NCBI RefSeq assembly: GCF_004011825.1
Contig: NZ_RKLO01000001.1
Span: 705,575 to 769,574 of the forward strand
Origin: Rhodococcus xishaensis
GTDB taxonomy: Bacteria; Actinomycetota; Actinomycetes; Mycobacteriales; Mycobacteriaceae
Direction of reading: 5' to 3'
Length of the DNA stretch: 64,000 bases
Shown in pieces: positions 44,641 through 56,762 of this stretch. The notes below the pieces were generated by a model. The model did no database searches. It was not told the origin of the DNA and saw nothing but the letters and a program-made list of their open reading frames with translations. Each line of letters opens with the position of its first letter. The first letter of the stretch is position 1. The position numbers were made by a program, and so were the translations under genes.

Positions 44641-46538
44641 CGTCCCCGCGTGGACGCCAACCTGCCTCGCGCCGGCGTAGGCCGACTGCACCGCCCCCGC
44701 GAACCGCGCGGGGGCGGAAGTCGTCGGTGCGCCGGACCGATTCCTTCGCGTTCCGGCTCCGGTACGGGCGAGCGGTGATGTTCGTCGCGCTCGGCGCCGT
44801 GGCGTTTCAGCTGTTGTGGGTGCAGGGTATCGATGCACCGCGGCTGTCGGCGGAGGCTGCCAACCAAAGGGCCACCAAGCTCACCCTTCCCGCGGTGCGG
44901 GGAGAGATCCTTGATCGCAACGGCAACAAGCTCGCCTACACGCTCGACGCGAAGGCGCTCACGTTCCAGCCGGTCGTCGTGCGTAAGAACATGGACGACC
45001 TGCGCGCCAAGGACGATTCCCTCCCCGATCCCGAGACTCGGTTGAAGGCGATCGCGAAGGGCATCCACGACAGGCTCGGTGATGTCACCAGCGAGAGGGA
45101 CCTCCTGACGAAGTTGCAAAGCGACGAGACGTTCGTCTACTTGGTCCGCAATGTGGACCCGGCGGTGGCCGCCGACATCGCCGAAGAGTTCCCGGAGGTC
45201 GGACTCGAGCGGCAGGACATCCGCGAGTACCCGGGTGGTTCCCTCGCAGCGAACATCCTCGGCTCGACCGGCTGGGACGGACACGGGCTGCTCGGGCTCG
45301 AGGAGTCGATGGACTCGACCCTCGCGGGTGTGGACGGTTCCGAGATCTACGACCGCGGTTCCGACGGCGCTGTGATCCCCGGGAGCCGACGCGATCAACA
45401 ACCCGCGGTCGACGGTTCGGCGGTGGAGCTCACGATCGACTCCGACTTGCAGTACTACGTGCAACAGCAGGTGCAGCAGGCGAAGGATCTGTCGGGCGCG
45501 CAGAACGCATCCGTCGTGGTGCTCGACGCGAAGAACTCCGAAGTACTCGCGATGACCAACGACGGCACGTTCAACCCGGCGATCGGCGTCGGGAACAACC
45601 CGGAAACCGCGCAGTTGGGCAATCTGCCGGTCAGCTCGCCGTTCGAACCCGGATCCGTCAACAAGATCGTCACCGCGGCCGCCGCCATCGAATACGGGCT
45701 GACCACTCCGGAAGAGGTGCTGCAGGTACCCGGCTCGATCCGTATGGCCGGGGTCTCGGTCAGTGACGCGTGGGCGCACGGGCTCGTGTCCTACACCTCC
45801 ACCGGTGTCTTCGGGAAGTCGTCGAACGTAGGCACCCTGATGCTTGCCCAGCGTGTCGGCGAGGAACGATTCGCGGACATGCTGCACCGTTTCGGCCTCG
45901 GCCAGGCCACCGGCGTCGGTCTCCCGGGCGAGAGCGCAGGCAGCGTTCCACAGCTCGACGACTGGACCGCGGGAACGTTCGCGAACCTGCCGATCGGCCA
46001 GGGTCTGTCGATGACGCTGCTGCAGATGACCGGTATGTACCAGGCGATAGCGAACGACGGAGAGCGCGTCCCGCCGCGGATCGTCAAGGCGACGGTGGAC
46101 CCGGACGGCAACCGGACGCAGACGGAGCGGCCCGAACCGGTTCGGGTCGTCAGCGAGGAGACCGCGCGCACGGTGCGTGACATGTTCCGGGCAGTTACTC
46201 AGAGAGACCCGATGGGCTATCAGCAGGGGACCGGTCCGCAAGCCGCTGTCGAGGGCTTCCAGATCAGCGGCAAGACGGGCACTGCGCAACAGGTGGATCC
46301 AGCATGTCGTTGCTACTCGAACTCCAGGTACTGGATCACATTCGCCGGTATCGCACCCGCGGACGATCCGCGCTACATCATTGGCATCATGCTGGACGCG
46401 CCCGTTCGTGGCATCGACGGCGGCGGGGGGACGTCGGCAGCGCCGTTGTTCCACAACATCGCGTCGTGGCTACTCCAGCGCGAGAGTGTGCCGCTTTCAC
46501 CGGACCCTGGTCGGCGGTTGGTTCTACAGCCCGACTGA
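44637..46538 (+). CDS. ftsI: Division-specific penicillin-binding protein FtsI (PbpB)
   Basis: The 633-residue class B PBP is the septal transpeptidase. The basic N-terminus leads to a helix (about 42–62), the PBP dimerisation domain and the transpeptidase domain with Ser340-Val-Asn-Lys343 (SxxK), the SSN motif in GKSSNVGT and KTG in ISGKTGTAQQ. A CRCYS segment after KTG is notable for its two cysteines. It should pair with FtsW. GTG start overlapping the FtsL-like stop. Confidence 0.96.
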   Translation: MTSPRGRQPASRRRRPTAPPPRTARGRKSSVRRTDSFAFRLRYGRAVMFVALGAVAFQLLWVQGIDAPRLSAEAANQRATKLTLPAVRGEILDRNGNKLAYTLDAKALTFQPVVVRKNMDDLRAKDDSLPDPETRLKAIAKGIHDRLGDVTSERDLLTKLQSDETFVYLVRNVDPAVAADIAEEFPEVGLERQDIREYPGGSLAANILGSTGWDGHGLLGLEESMDSTLAGVDGSEIYDRGSDGAVIPGSRRDQQPAVDGSAVELTIDSDLQYYVQQQVQQAKDLSGAQNASVVVLDAKNSEVLAMTNDGTFNPAIGVGNNPETAQLGNLPVSSPFEPGSVNKIVTAAAAIEYGLTTPEEVLQVPGSIRMAGVSVSDAWAHGLVSYTSTGVFGKSSNVGTLMLAQRVGEERFADMLHRFGLGQATGVGLPGESAGSVPQLDDWTAGTFANLPIGQGLSMTLLQMTGMYQAIANDGERVPPRIVKATVDPDGNRTQTERPEPVRVVSEETARTVRDMFRAVTQRDPMGYQQGTGPQAAVEGFQISGKTGTAQQVDPACRCYSNSRYWITFAGIAPADDPRYIIGIMLDAPVRGIDGGGGTSAAPLFHNIASWLLQRESVPLSPDPGRRLVLQPD

Positions 46539-46737
46539 GAAGCGTGCCGCGAAACACCTTCCCGCCAGGTTCTCCGCAAGCGTGCCTCCCCGAGGGGGTG
46601 GCGACTCGTAAATCGGGCGCCGACGCCGGTAATCTGGCATGTCGATCTTGGCCGCACGATTCGGTGGTGGTCCCCGCACGCTCGACCACGACCGACTTGT
46701 TCGTCCCACCGACATCCGACCGATCAGAGAGGACCCG

Positions 46738-48429
46738 TTGACCGTGCTTCCGACTCCGCAGCCTTCCACGCCAGGCGCGGCGCCGGAGAGCGGTCTTCGC
46801 CCGAGCAACCCGCCGGAGACCGATCTCGCGGATCTCGCGGTGAGGATCGGCGCTCGTCTCGAGTGGGTGGGGCCGGAGCACCCGCACGGATCAGCGAGGA
46901 TGACCGTTACCGGGGTCGAGTTGCGCGCGCAGACAGTGCGGCCGGGTGATCTGTTCGCTGCCCTACCGGGAGCGCAGACACACGGCGCCCAATTCGTCGT
47001 GACAGCTCTCGCGGCCGGCGCCGTCGCAGTGTTCACCGACGACACGGGGCTGGCTTCGGTCAGCGAGCGTCTCGTCGCCGCCGGTTCGACCATGTCGTTG
47101 CCGGTCCTCGTGCATCCCGATCCGCGCCGCGTACTCGGCGAGGCTTCGGCAACGATCTATGGCAGCCCGTCGGAGCGGATGCAGGTGATCGGTATCACCG
47201 GGACATCCGGCAAGACGACATCGTCGTACCTGATCGAAGCCGGTCTCGCCGCAGCAGGACGCAGCATGGGATTGGTGGGCACCATCGAGACGCGCGTCGC
47301 GGGTCGCTGTGTGCCAAGCGCCCTCACCACGCCGGAGGCTCCGCAACTTCACGCGTTGTTCGCGGCGATGTACGAACGCGGCATCGACACCGTAGTCATG
47401 GAGGTGTCGAGCCACGCGCTCGCCCTCGGCCGCGTCGACGGCGTCCGTTTCTCGATCGGTGCATTCACCAACCTCTCGCAGGATCACCTCGACTTCCACA
47501 AGGACTTCGACGACTACTTCGCGACCAAGAGTCGATTGTTCGCGGCGGACTCGACCGTCCGAGCAGATAGTGCGGTTGTCTGCATCGACGACGAGTGGGG
47601 CGTGCGCATGGCGGAGATAGCACGCCGCGCGAACCCGGATCAGCCTGACGCGGTTGTCACGATCGGAACCCGCGTGGATGCCCAGGGGGAGTGGGAATAC
47701 CAGCCCGACTGGACCGCCGGACCGAGCCAGCCGACGACGTTGGGCAGTCAGGTCTTCACGCTCAAAGGACCGGACAGGGCCACGCGCGAGGTGTCACTGC
47801 GCCTGCCCGGCCAGTACAACGTCGCAAACGCTGCACTTGCGGCGGCGGTGTGTGTGGCTGCGGGCGTCGACCTCGACACCGCGCTGGCCGGGATCGCCGA
47901 GGTGGATGTTCCGGGCCGGGTACAGCGTGTCGACCGGGGGCAGGACTTCCTCGCTGTTGTGGACTACGCGCACAAGCCGGCAGCGCTCGAGGCCGTCATC
48001 GCCACACTACGTGGACAGACATCGGGTCGGATCGCGGTTGTCGTCGGTGCCGGGGGAGACCGCGACACCGGCAAGCGAACGCTGATGGGGGAAATGGGTG
48101 CCCGCGGCGCTGACCTGCTCGTAATCACCGACGACAACCCGCGCACCGAGGACCCGGCCGCTATTCGAGCCGCGTTGGCCGCGGGAGCACTGGCAGTTCC
48201 ATCCGCTGAGCGTGGTGAGGTTCGCGAGATCGGTGACCGCGCCGAGGCTATAGGGGTGGCGGTCCTATGGGCGCGCCCGGGCGATGTGGTCCTGGTCGCC
48301 GGCAAAGGACACGAGACTGGCCAGGAGATCAACGGGGTGAAGTACCCATTCGACGACCGCGAGGTTCTGAGAGAGGCGATCGACCGGATCGCCTCCGGCG
48401 ACGGACCTGCATACGGAGGAGATGCATGA
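46738..48429 (+). CDS. murE: UDP-MurNAc-tripeptide ligase MurE (meso-DAP adding)
   Basis: This 563-residue Mur ligase adds meso-diaminopimelate to UDP-MurNAc-L-Ala-D-Glu. The ATP loop is ITGTSGKTTSSYL. The DNPRTEDP motif, with its DAP-recognising Arg, and GKGHETGQ are intact. The start at TTG 46738 follows AGAGAGGA and gives an N-terminus near the length of the M. tuberculosis enzyme; ATG 46639 or GTG 46744 are alternatives. A gap of about 200 bp separates it from ftsI, so a local promoter is possible. Overlaps murF by 4 bp. Confidence 0.95.
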   Translation: MTVLPTPQPSTPGAAPESGLRPSNPPETDLADLAVRIGARLEWVGPEHPHGSARMTVTGVELRAQTVRPGDLFAALPGAQTHGAQFVVTALAAGAVAVFTDDTGLASVSERLVAAGSTMSLPVLVHPDPRRVLGEASATIYGSPSERMQVIGITGTSGKTTSSYLIEAGLAAAGRSMGLVGTIETRVAGRCVPSALTTPEAPQLHALFAAMYERGIDTVVMEVSSHALALGRVDGVRFSIGAFTNLSQDHLDFHKDFDDYFATKSRLFAADSTVRADSAVVCIDDEWGVRMAEIARRANPDQPDAVVTIGTRVDAQGEWEYQPDWTAGPSQPTTLGSQVFTLKGPDRATREVSLRLPGQYNVANAALAAAVCVAAGVDLDTALAGIAEVDVPGRVQRVDRGQDFLAVVDYAHKPAALEAVIATLRGQTSGRIAVVVGAGGDRDTGKRTLMGEMGARGADLLVITDDNPRTEDPAAIRAALAAGALAVPSAERGEVREIGDRAEAIGVAVLWARPGDVVLVAGKGHETGQEINGVKYPFDDREVLREAIDRIASGDGPAYGGDA

Positions 48430-49964
48430 TCCCGATGACGCTCGCCAAGATCGCACAAGCGGTCGGCGGGACGCTGCACGATGTCGACGATCCGTCGGCC
48501 ACCGTCACGGGAACGGTGGAGTTCGATTCCCGCGAGGTCACTCCGGGTGGGTTGTTTCTGGCGCTGCCCGGAGCCCGGACCGATGGCCATGACCACGCTG
48601 CCGCCGCTGTCGCGGCTGGCGCGGTGGCCGTCCTCGCGGCGCGGCCCGTCGGCGTCCCGGCGATCGTCGTCGAACCGCTCGGCGCGTCGGGAAGCGGGGC
48701 GCTGGCGCTCGAACACGACAGCGACGGCTCGGGTGCCGCGGTACTCGGGGCCCTCGCGAAGCTCGCGCGTGTGAGCACGGACGCGATCGTCGAGGGAACG
48801 GGAATGACGGTCGTCGGTGTCACGGGTTCGTCAGGCAAGACCTCCACGAAGGACCTGCTGGCGGCCGTGCTGGCACCGCTCGGTTCGGTCATCGCTCCAC
48901 CCGGTTCGTTCAACAACGAACTCGGCCACCCGTGGACTGCGCTGCGCGCTGACGCCGACACCCGATTCCTGGTGCTCGAGATGTCCGCCCGTAGGCGGGG
49001 GAACATCGCAGATCTCGCGAAGACCGTACCGCCGCGCATCGGTGTGGTGCTCAACGTCGGCACAGCCCACCTCGGCGAGTTCGGATCGCGTGAGGCGATC
49101 GCCGAGACCAAAGGCGAACTCCCCGCGTCGCTGCCTTCGGCGCTGGATGGGGGCGTCGCGGTGCTCAATGCAGATGATCCGTTGGTCGCCTCCATGGCCG
49201 AGCGCACCAAGGCTCGGGTCGTGCTGGTCGGGCTGTCTGCCAACGCCGATGTCCGTGCGACCGACGTGCACCTCGACGACCAAGCCCGTGCGAGTTTCAC
49301 GCTCGAGTGCGAGGTCGGCAGAGTCCGGGTCACCCTCGCCGTCCACGGTGAGCATCACATCGGCAACGCCCTCGCCGCTGCGGCTGTCGCGCTCGAGTGC
49401 GGTGCAACTCTCGAGCAGATCGCCGCTGCTCTGGGCGGGGCGACGCCGGTGTCGGCGCGCCGCATGGAGGTCCGGGACCGCTCCGACGGCGTGACTGTCG
49501 TCAACGACTCGTACAACGCCAATCCCGACTCGATGCGCGCCGCGCTCAAGGCGCTGGTATCGATGGCGCGTTCTGGCAGCGGTCCGGCGCGCCGGAGTTG
49601 GGCAGTCCTCGGAGAAATGGCCGAACTGGGACCAGAATCAGTGGTCGAACACGACGCCATCGGACGGTTCGCAGTGCGCTTGGACGTGTCCAAATTGATT
49701 CTCGTCGGACCGGGCCGTCCCGTCCGCGCTATGTACCAGGGAGCGGTGATGGAAGGTTCGTGGGGTGAGGAGGCGGTCCACGTACCCGACCGCGCGAGCG
49801 CGATCGCACTGCTCGAACAGGAACTTCAAGCCGGCGACCTGGTGCTGGTGAAGGCGTCGAGTTCGATCGGTCTGTGGGAGGTTGCGGAAGCTGTGCTCGC
49901 CACGCCGGCGACAGGTTCGGTTACCGCGGGCAACGAGACGACGGGCAAGGGGGCGTCTCAGTGA
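48426..49964 (+). CDS. murF: UDP-MurNAc-pentapeptide ligase MurF
   Basis: The 512-residue ligase adds D-Ala-D-Ala to the UDP-MurNAc tripeptide. It has the ATP loop [14 protein letters not shown], the [15 protein letters not shown] segment and the [14 protein letters not shown] signature. The ATG at 48426 overlaps the murE stop. Ends in a Thr/Gly-rich tail overlapping the mraY start. Confidence 0.96.
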   Translation: MIPMTLAKIAQAVGGTLHDVDDPSATVTGTVEFDSREVTPGGLFLALPGARTDGHDHAAAAVAAGAVAVLAARPVGVPAIVVEPLGASGSGALALEHDSDGSGAAVLGALAKLARVSTDAIVEGTGMTVVGVTGSSGKTSTKDLLAAVLAPLGSVIAPPGSFNNELGHPWTALRADADTRFLVLEMSARRRGNIADLAKTVPPRIGVVLNVGTAHLGEFGSREAIAETKGELPASLPSALDGGVAVLNADDPLVASMAERTKARVVLVGLSANADVRATDVHLDDQARASFTLECEVGRVRVTLAVHGEHHIGNALAAAAVALECGATLEQIAAALGGATPVSARRMEVRDRSDGVTVVNDSYNANPDSMRAALKALVSMARSGSGPARRSWAVLGEMAELGPESVVEHDAIGRFAVRLDVSKLILVGPGRPVRAMYQGAVMEGSWGEEAVHVPDRASAIALLEQELQAGDLVLVKASSSIGLWEVAEAVLATPATGSVTAGNETTGKGASQ

Positions 49965-51055
49965 GGCAGATTCTCTTCGCTGCGGGCATCGCTCTCGCGG
50001 TGTCCATCCTGTTGACGCCCGTTCTGATCAAGATCTTCTCCCGACAGGGCTTCGGACAGGAAATCCGCGTCGAGGGTCCCGAAAGCCACCAGGCCAAGCG
50101 TGGTACTCCGACTATGGGTGGCGTTGCGATCCTCGTGGGCCTGTGGGCAGGCTACTGGGGTTCACACCTGATCGGCATCGGCTATGAGGCGGAGGGTCCG
50201 TCAGCGTCAGGTCTACTCGTGCTCGGTTTGACCACTGCGCTCGGCGTTGTCGGCTTTCTCGATGACTTCATCAAGATTCGCAAGCAGCGCAATCTGGGCC
50301 TGAACAAGACCGCCAAGCTCGTGGGTCAGTTGGTGGCCGCGGTCGCGTTCGGAATCTTGGCGCTGCAGTTCCGGGATGAGAACGGGTTGACCCCCGGCAG
50401 CGTGCATCTGTCGTACGTACGTGACATCGCCACGGTGAGCCTGGGCTCGATCGTATTCATCCTCTTCGTCTACCTGCTGGTCAGCGCTTGGTCGAACGCG
50501 GTGAACCTCACCGATGGACTCGATGGCTTGGCGGCAGGGTCGATGAGCCTCGTCCTCGGTGCGTACGTGATAATCACGTTCTGGCAGTACCGCAACGCGT
50601 GCAGTACGGGTCCGGGAAGCCTCGGTCCGGCCAAGGGATGCTATGACGTCCGCGACCCGCTGGACCTGGCCTTGTTGTGTGCGGCCGGTGCCGCTGCATG
50701 CATCGGCTTCCTGTGGTGGAATGCGGCCCCGGCAAAGATCTTCATGGGTGACACCGGGTCACTGGCACTCGGCGGCATGCTCGCGGGTCTGTCCATCACC
50801 ACTCGCACCGAGCTGCTGATGGTCGTCATCGGCGCGCTGTTCGTGGCGGAGGCCGCATCGGTGGTCATCCAGGTCGCCGTTTTCCGGTCAAGTCGACGAC
50901 GCGTGTTCCGGATGGCGCCATTCCACCACCACTTCGAACTCGGCGGGTGGGCGGAGACCCAGGTGATCATCAGATTCTGGTTGTTGGCCGCGATCGCGTC
51001 CGCGGTCGGTCTGGCCCTCTTCTACAGCGAGTATCTCGCCGCGATCGGGGATTGA
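49961..51055 (+). CDS. mraY: Phospho-MurNAc-pentapeptide transferase (MraY/MurX)
   Basis: The 364-residue enzyme with about ten membrane helices attaches phospho-MurNAc-pentapeptide to undecaprenyl/decaprenyl phosphate, forming lipid I. It contains [11 protein letters not shown], the Mg-binding [42 protein letters not shown], and [20 protein letters not shown] start overlapping the murF stop. Confidence 0.97.
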   Translation: MRQILFAAGIALAVSILLTPVLIKIFSRQGFGQEIRVEGPESHQAKRGTPTMGGVAILVGLWAGYWGSHLIGIGYEAEGPSASGLLVLGLTTALGVVGFLDDFIKIRKQRNLGLNKTAKLVGQLVAAVAFGILALQFRDENGLTPGSVHLSYVRDIATVSLGSIVFILFVYLLVSAWSNAVNLTDGLDGLAAGSMSLVLGAYVIITFWQYRNACSTGPGSLGPAKGCYDVRDPLDLALLCAAGAAACIGFLWWNAAPAKIFMGDTGSLALGGMLAGLSITTRTELLMVVIGALFVAEAASVVIQVAVFRSSRRRVFRMAPFHHHFELGGWAETQVIIRFWLLAAIASAVGLALFYSEYLAAIGD

Positions 51056-51059
51056 CGCA

Positions 51060-52628
51060 ATGCGTTTCGAGGAGCAGTACCTCGACGAGTCGGGTTTGAG
51101 TCGGCTACGCGACGCCGACGTCCTGGTGGCCGGTGCGGGTGTTTCCGGTCGGGCGGTCGTCGCGCCTTTGCGGGACCTCGGTGCGAGGGTCACGGTTACC
51201 GACGCCAACGCGGACGCCCTGGCACACTGCGCGGACCTGGGCGCGGCGACGATCGGGATAGACGAGCTTGTGGCCTTCCCCGGGCGGGTCGCCGACTTCG
51301 CCCTGGTAATCGCGAGCCCGGGGTTCCGGCCCGACGCACCGATCATGTCGGCGGCTGCCGGGATGAGCGTTCCCATCTGGGGCGACATCGAGTTCTCGTG
51401 GCGGGTCGATCAGGCCCGGATGTACGGACCGCCGCGCCGCTGGCTGGTCGTGACCGGCACCAACGGCAAGACCACCACCACCTCGATGCTGGACTCGATC
51501 CTCGAGGCCGCGGGTATTCCGTCGTTGGCCTGCGGGAACATAGGGCTGCCGGTGCTCGACGCGCTGCGGGAACAGCAGCCTCGCGCGGACGCGCTCGCTG
51601 TCGAGTTGTCGTCTTTCCAGCTGTACTGGGCGCCCTCGGTGCGGCCCGCGGCCGGCGTCGTCCTCAACATCGCTGAGGATCATCTGGACTGGCACGGGGG
51701 CATGCAGGGATACATCGACGCCAAGGCGCGGGCCCTGACTGGCGACATCGCGATCGTGGGTCTGGACAACGCCCCGGCGGCCGCGCTGGCGGAGCGGCCG
51801 CGGGTCGGGCGCACAGTGGGCTTCAGGCTGGGCGTGCCGGGTCGTGGCGAGCTGGGCGTGGTCGATGGTGTGCTGGTCGATCGCGCGTTCGCGGACTCGG
51901 CGACTCTGCTCCCAGCCGGCCAGATCAGCCCACCGGGGCCAGCCGGCGTCTGCGATGCCCTGGCCGCCGCCGCGCTGTCCCGCGCGATCGGTGTGTCAGC
52001 GGACGCGGTTAGCGCTGGACTCCGAGCCCACCGCGTCGGGCCGCACCGCGCACAAACGGTGCGCGAGGTGAAGGGTGTCGCCTTCGTGGATGATTCGAAG
52101 GCGACCAATCCGCATGCGGCGCGATCGTCGATCATCGGGCGTGACTCAGTCGTGTGGATCGCCGGCGGCCAACTCAAGGGCGCGCGGGTGGACGATCTCG
52201 TGGCGGAAGTCGCCGGCCGGTTGGTCGGCGCGGTCCTGATCGGGCAGGACGCGGACCAGATCGCGGACGCGCTGGCGCGACACGCCCCGGAGGTCCCGGT
52301 GGTGCACATCCGATCGGGAGACGATGCATCCATGGGTGCACGAAACCCCGATACAGTGCTACTCGATCTCCCCGAAGCCGACGCCGACTCGGTGATGGTG
52401 GCTGCCGTGCGCTCCGGGGCGGCTTTGGCCGCTCCGGGCGATACTGTTCTGCTTGCGCCCGCGGCCGCGTCGCTGGACATGTTCGACTCGTACGGGCATC
52501 GGGGACGTAGCTTCGCCGCGGCCGCGGGTGGACTGTCGGACGAGGAGATCGGGCCGTCTACGGCCGAGCCGGCAGATGCGCCGACGGCCGAGCCGACAGA
52601 TTTGGCCGGGGAGTCCGGGCCAAGCTGA
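51060..52628 (+). CDS. murD: UDP-MurNAc-L-Ala–D-Glu ligase MurD
   Basis: The 522-residue ligase adds D-glutamate. It shows the N-terminal nucleotide fold [16 protein letters not shown] loop [28 protein letters not shown] and a C-terminal domain. It is somewhat longer than average because of an acidic Ala/Glu/Pro tail. Starts 5 bp after mraY and overlaps ftsW by one base (TGATG). Confidence 0.96.
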   Translation: MRFEEQYLDESGLSRLRDADVLVAGAGVSGRAVVAPLRDLGARVTVTDANADALAHCADLGAATIGIDELVAFPGRVADFALVIASPGFRPDAPIMSAAAGMSVPIWGDIEFSWRVDQARMYGPPRRWLVVTGTNGKTTTTSMLDSILEAAGIPSLACGNIGLPVLDALREQQPRADALAVELSSFQLYWAPSVRPAAGVVLNIAEDHLDWHGGMQGYIDAKARALTGDIAIVGLDNAPAAALAERPRVGRTVGFRLGVPGRGELGVVDGVLVDRAFADSATLLPAGQISPPGPAGVCDALAAAALSRAIGVSADAVSAGLRAHRVGPHRAQTVREVKGVAFVDDSKATNPHAARSSIIGRDSVVWIAGGQLKGARVDDLVAEVAGRLVGAVLIGQDADQIADALARHAPEVPVVHIRSGDDASMGARNPDTVLLDLPEADADSVMVAAVRSGAALAAPGDTVLLAPAAASLDMFDSYGHRGRSFAAAAGGLSDEEIGPSTAEPADAPTAEPTDLAGESGPS

Positions 52629-54124
52629 TGAGAATCGAGACCGAGCGCCGCACCGGCCGGGCCGACCGTGGGCCCCGGACCCGGATCGGCGCGTGGCTGG
52701 CGCGCCCGCTGACGTCCTTTCACCTGGTCGTCACCATCGCGATGTTGCTGACGGTGCTCGGACTGGTGATGGTTCTGTCGTCATCGAGTGTCGCATCGGT
52801 GGCACAGGACGGGTCCGCCTACGGGACCTTCGTCTCGCAACTGATCTTCTTGGCCGGCGGGCTCGTGATCTTCTACGTCGCGTTGATGATCCCGATCCGG
52901 GTGGTTCGGGAGTGGTCGCTACCGGCCTTCGCGGTCACCGTCGTGATGCTCGTATTGGTGCTCATCCCGGGCATCGGCACGAGGTCGCAGGGTACGCGCG
53001 GATGGTTCGTGATCGGCCCGTTCTCGCTGCAGCCATCGGAACTCGCGAAGATCGCGTTCTCGGTCTGGGGTGCACATCTGCTGGCAACACGGCGGCGGGA
53101 CAATCCGTCGCTGAAGGAGATGCTGACTCCGCTGGTTCCGGCGGCGATGATCGTCTTGGCGCTCATTGTGCTCCAGCCGGACTATGGCACCGCCTTCTCC
53201 CTCGCGATCATCTTGCTTGCGCTGCTGTGGTTCGCGGGACTGCCGCTCAAGATCTTCTTCGCCATCCTCGGTGCGGGCGCGGTCGCGGCGGTCACCCTAG
53301 CCATGACTGCCGGCTACCGATCCGCGCGCGTCCGGGCGTTCTTCGATCCCGAAGCGGATCCGCAAGGAAGCGGCTACCAGGCCCGACAGGCAAAGTACGC
53401 CCTTGCGGACGGCAGTTTGTTCGGTGAGGGACTCGGGCAGAGTCGTGCGAAGTGGAGCTATCTGCCCAATGCCCACAACGACTTCATCTTCGCGATCATC
53501 GGCGAGGAACTCGGGTTCATTGGTGCGGGCGCGGTGATCGGCCTGTTCGGTCTGTTCGTATACACCGGCCTGCGGATCGCGCGACGCTCGGTGGATCCTT
53601 TCCTGCAGTTGCTCACGGCGACTGCGACCGCTTGGATCACCGGACAGGCCTTCATCAATATCGGTTATGTGGTCGGTGTGCTGCCGGTGACAGGTCTTCA
53701 GTTGCCGCTGGTGTCTGCGGGTGGTACGTCGGCGGCGACGACACTTCTGATGTTCGGGCTCGTCGCGAGCGCGGCTCGGCACGAACCGGAAGCGGTCGCG
53801 GCGTTGCACGGCGGCCAGGACGGGCGCCTCTCACGTCTGCTTCGCCTGCCGAAGCCGGCTCCGTACATCCCGCCGCGTCGGAGGGGTGCTGCGGTGGTCC
53901 GGAAGGCGCAGTCGACCAGGGTGCCGCCCGGTCGCCGCGAGCGGACTCCGCGGCGGGACCCTCGAGCTGTGCACGACGAGCCCCGCAAACGGTCACCGAA
54001 AGCAGGCACCGGCAGGCGGGGAGGCGACAATCGAGGACGGCGGGGACACGACCCTGCTTCTGAACGTCGGCGGGAAACACGATCACGTGGTCCCCGTCCA
54101 GGAGAGCGAGGAATGCGTAAGTGA
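52628..54124 (+). CDS. ftsW: Septal SEDS glycosyltransferase FtsW
   Basis: The 498-residue SEDS protein has about ten helices and polymerises lipid II at the septum together with FtsI. Family segments seen are the region after [22 protein letters not shown]-like [16 protein letters not shown], and [19 protein letters not shown], with the final [15 protein letters not shown] basic, disordered cytoplasmic tail of about 110 residues (from about 390) is typical of the order. The start overlaps the murD stop. Confidence 0.96.
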   Translation: MRIETERRTGRADRGPRTRIGAWLARPLTSFHLVVTIAMLLTVLGLVMVLSSSSVASVAQDGSAYGTFVSQLIFLAGGLVIFYVALMIPIRVVREWSLPAFAVTVVMLVLVLIPGIGTRSQGTRGWFVIGPFSLQPSELAKIAFSVWGAHLLATRRRDNPSLKEMLTPLVPAAMIVLALIVLQPDYGTAFSLAIILLALLWFAGLPLKIFFAILGAGAVAAVTLAMTAGYRSARVRAFFDPEADPQGSGYQARQAKYALADGSLFGEGLGQSRAKWSYLPNAHNDFIFAIIGEELGFIGAGAVIGLFGLFVYTGLRIARRSVDPFLQLLTATATAWITGQAFINIGYVVGVLPVTGLQLPLVSAGGTSAATTLLMFGLVASAARHEPEAVAALHGGQDGRLSRLLRLPKPAPYIPPRRRGAAVVRKAQSTRVPPGRRERTPRRDPRAVHDEPRKRSPKAGTGRRGGDNRGRRGHDPASERRRETRSRGPRPGERGMRK

Positions 54125-55269
54125 ACGGCGACAACCGCGAGAATGACGCGGTCCTGTCCGTGGTGGTGGCCGGTGGCGGAACCGCCGGTCACATTGAGCC
54201 GGCGATGGCCGTCGCGGACGCGATCCGCGTCCTCGATCCGTCCGCGGTGGTGACGGCACTGGGCACCGAGCGTGGTCTCGAGACGGCGCTGGTGCCGAAG
54301 CGGGGATATGAGCTCGAATTGATCCCTCCCGTTCCGCTGCCAAGGAAGCCGACGATGGACCTGCTCCGGTTGCCCGGGCGGATCAGGCGTTCGATCGCCG
54401 CGACCCGTGCGATCCTGGACCGAAAGAACGCGGACGTGATCGTCGGATTCGGTGGCTACGTGGCGCTGCCGGCGTACCTGGCGGCGGGCTCGGGTCTGTT
54501 CGGTCGGCGGCGGCGGATTCCCGTCCTTGTGCACGAGGCGAATGCGAGCGCCGGAATCGCCAACAAGATCGGCGCGCGCCGCGCCCGCCGGGTGCTGGCT
54601 GCCGTCGCGGGTTCGGGTGTTGCGGCGCGGGGGCGTGAGGACGCGGAAATCGTCGGCGTCCCCGTACGTTCGTCGATCACCGGACTCGATCGAGAGTCGC
54701 TGCGGGCGAAGGCCCGTGAGCACTTCGGCTTGCCTGCGGAGGGGCCGGTCCTGTTGGTCTTCGGAGGCTCGCAAGGTGCTCGTTCGCTCAACGAGGCGGT
54801 TGCGGGCGCGGCGGCGGAGTTGGCGGACGCGGGGATCTCGGTGTTGCATGCGTACGGCCCCAAGAATGCGGTTGATGTCGAATCCCGTCCGGCCGCACCG
54901 TACGTCGCGGTGCCTTACCTGTCGCGGATGGATCTGGCCTATTCGGCGGCGGATGTGGTGATTTGCCGGTCGGGCGCGATGACGGTTGCCGAGGTGTCGG
55001 CCGTCGGATTGCCCGCCATCTACGTGCCGTTGCCACACGGAAACGGTGAGCAGGAACTCAATGCGCGACCGGTCGTGGCCGCGGGCGGCGGGATGATGGT
55101 TGCGGACGGCGACCTGACGCCGAAGTACGTGGCCGACACCGTGGTCCCGTTACTCCGTGATCCGGCGCGTATCGAAGAGATGAGCCGAAGCGCCGCTGGG
55201 GCGGGGCACCGCGATGCAGCAGCCTTGGTGGCGCAGATCGTTGTCGAGGTAGCAAGGGGAAGGCGATGA
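54121..55269 (+). CDS. murG: UDP-GlcNAc–lipid I transferase MurG
   Basis: The 382-residue GT28 enzyme converts lipid I to lipid II at the inner face of the membrane. It has [18 protein letters not shown], the central [30 protein letters not shown], and [27 protein letters not shown] for UDP-GlcNAc. GTG start overlapping ftsW (GTGA). Confidence 0.97.
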   Translation: MNGDNRENDAVLSVVVAGGGTAGHIEPAMAVADAIRVLDPSAVVTALGTERGLETALVPKRGYELELIPPVPLPRKPTMDLLRLPGRIRRSIAATRAILDRKNADVIVGFGGYVALPAYLAAGSGLFGRRRRIPVLVHEANASAGIANKIGARRARRVLAAVAGSGVAARGREDAEIVGVPVRSSITGLDRESLRAKAREHFGLPAEGPVLLVFGGSQGARSLNEAVAGAAAELADAGISVLHAYGPKNAVDVESRPAAPYVAVPYLSRMDLAYSAADVVICRSGAMTVAEVSAVGLPAIYVPLPHGNGEQELNARPVVAAGGGMMVADGDLTPKYVADTVVPLLRDPARIEEMSRSAAGAGHRDAAALVAQIVVEVARGRR

Positions 55270-56762
55270 GCGAGCAGCTGCCCGCGGGTCTCGAGCGGGT
55301 ACACATGGTCGGCATCGGGGGTGCGGGAATGTCCGGCATTGCGCGGATACTCCTCGCGCGTGGTGGGCTGGTGTCCGGCTCCGATGCCAAGGAGAGTCGT
55401 GGGGTGCTTGCGTTGCGTGCCCGGGGTGCGGACGTCCGGATCGGGCACGACGCGAGCGCTCTGGATCTGCTGCCCGGCGGCCCGACGTCGGTCGTGACAA
55501 GCTTTGCGGCGATCCCGAGGGACAACCCAGAGCTCGTCGAGGCGCGGCGGCGCGGGGTTCCCGTGATCATGCGCCCCGCCGTCCTGGCTTCGCTGATGCG
55601 TGGACACCGGACGTTGCTCGTGTCGGGTACTCACGGCAAGACCTCGACCACCTCGATGCTCGTCGTTGCGTTGCAGCATTGCGGATTCGACCCTTCCTTC
55701 GCCGTCGGCGGTGAGCTCAACGAGGCTGGAACCAACGCGCACCACGGTTCAGGTGAGGTCTTCGTGGCCGAGGCCGATGAGAGCGACGGCTCACTGCTGC
55801 AGTACGACCCGGATCTCGTGGTGGTCACCAACATCGAGGCCGACCATCTCGATTTCTTCGGTAGTAGTGAGGCATACGTCCAGGTCTTCGACGACTTCGT
55901 CGCGCGCATCGCGCCCGGGGGCCTCTTGGTGGCGTGTCTCGACGACCCGGGTTCGGCGGCACTCGCGCGCCGCACCGTCGAGTCCGGTCTTACGGATGTG
56001 CGGGTGGTCGGCTACGGCACCACAGAAGCCGTCGGTGCGGCGGAGGGCATTCCGGTCGGTGTGGAGTTGGTGTCGTGGGAGGTGTCCGACATCGGCGGTG
56101 TGGCGAACATTCGGCTCTCCGGGGAGCCTGACGTGCGTGCTCTGCGTTTGGGTGTGCCCGGAAAGCACATGGCCCTCAACGCGCTTGCAGCGCTGCTCGC
56201 AGGTTTGGATTCCGGCGCGCAGATCGATGAGCTGCTCGAGGGTCTGGCCGGGTTCGGCGGCGTCCACCGCCGGTTCCAGCTGACCGGGCGCGAGCGCGAG
56301 GTTCGACTGTTCGATGACTACGCTCACCATCCCACCGAGGTTCGAACGGTGCTCGGCGCGGCGCGGGAACTTGTCGGTAACCCGAGGCGCGGCCGGGTGA
56401 TCGTGGTGTTCCAGCCGCACCTCTACTCGAGAACAGCGACGTTCGCGCAGGATTTCGGTGAGGCGCTGGACGTTGCCGACGAGGTGGTCCTCCTCGACGT
56501 TTACGGTGCTCGTGAGGAGCCGATACCAGGGGTCAGTGGTGCGCTCGTGGCGCAAGGAGTCACGAAACCCGTTCACTACCAGCCAGATCGGTCCCAGGTG
56601 CCTCGTCAGGTTGCGGAGATAGCCGAGCCCGGTGACATCGTTATCACGATGGGTGCGGGCGATGTGACGATGCTCGGTGGGCCGATCCTCGATGCATTGC
56701 GTGCGCGACCGAATCGGGGCCGCCGTTCGGGTGCAGTAGGACTGGGTCCGGAGTCGCAGTGA
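55266..56762 (+). CDS. murC: UDP-MurNAc–L-alanine ligase MurC
   Basis: The 498-residue ligase adds the first stem residue to UDP-MurNAc. The start contains [18 protein letters not shown]. The ATP loop is [14 protein letters not shown], and [18 protein letters not shown] and [12 protein letters not shown] are intact. ATG overlaps the murG stop; the end overlaps the ftsQ start. Confidence 0.97.
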   Translation: MSEQLPAGLERVHMVGIGGAGMSGIARILLARGGLVSGSDAKESRGVLALRARGADVRIGHDASALDLLPGGPTSVVTSFAAIPRDNPELVEARRRGVPVIMRPAVLASLMRGHRTLLVSGTHGKTSTTSMLVVALQHCGFDPSFAVGGELNEAGTNAHHGSGEVFVAEADESDGSLLQYDPDLVVVTNIEADHLDFFGSSEAYVQVFDDFVARIAPGGLLVACLDDPGSAALARRTVESGLTDVRVVGYGTTEAVGAAEGIPVGVELVSWEVSDIGGVANIRLSGEPDVRALRLGVPGKHMALNALAALLAGLDSGAQIDELLEGLAGFGGVHRRFQLTGREREVRLFDDYAHHPTEVRTVLGAARELVGNPRRGRVIVVFQPHLYSRTATFAQDFGEALDVADEVVLLDVYGAREEPIPGVSGALVAQGVTKPVHYQPDRSQVPRQVAEIAEPGDIVITMGAGDVTMLGGPILDALRARPNRGRRSGAVGLGPESQ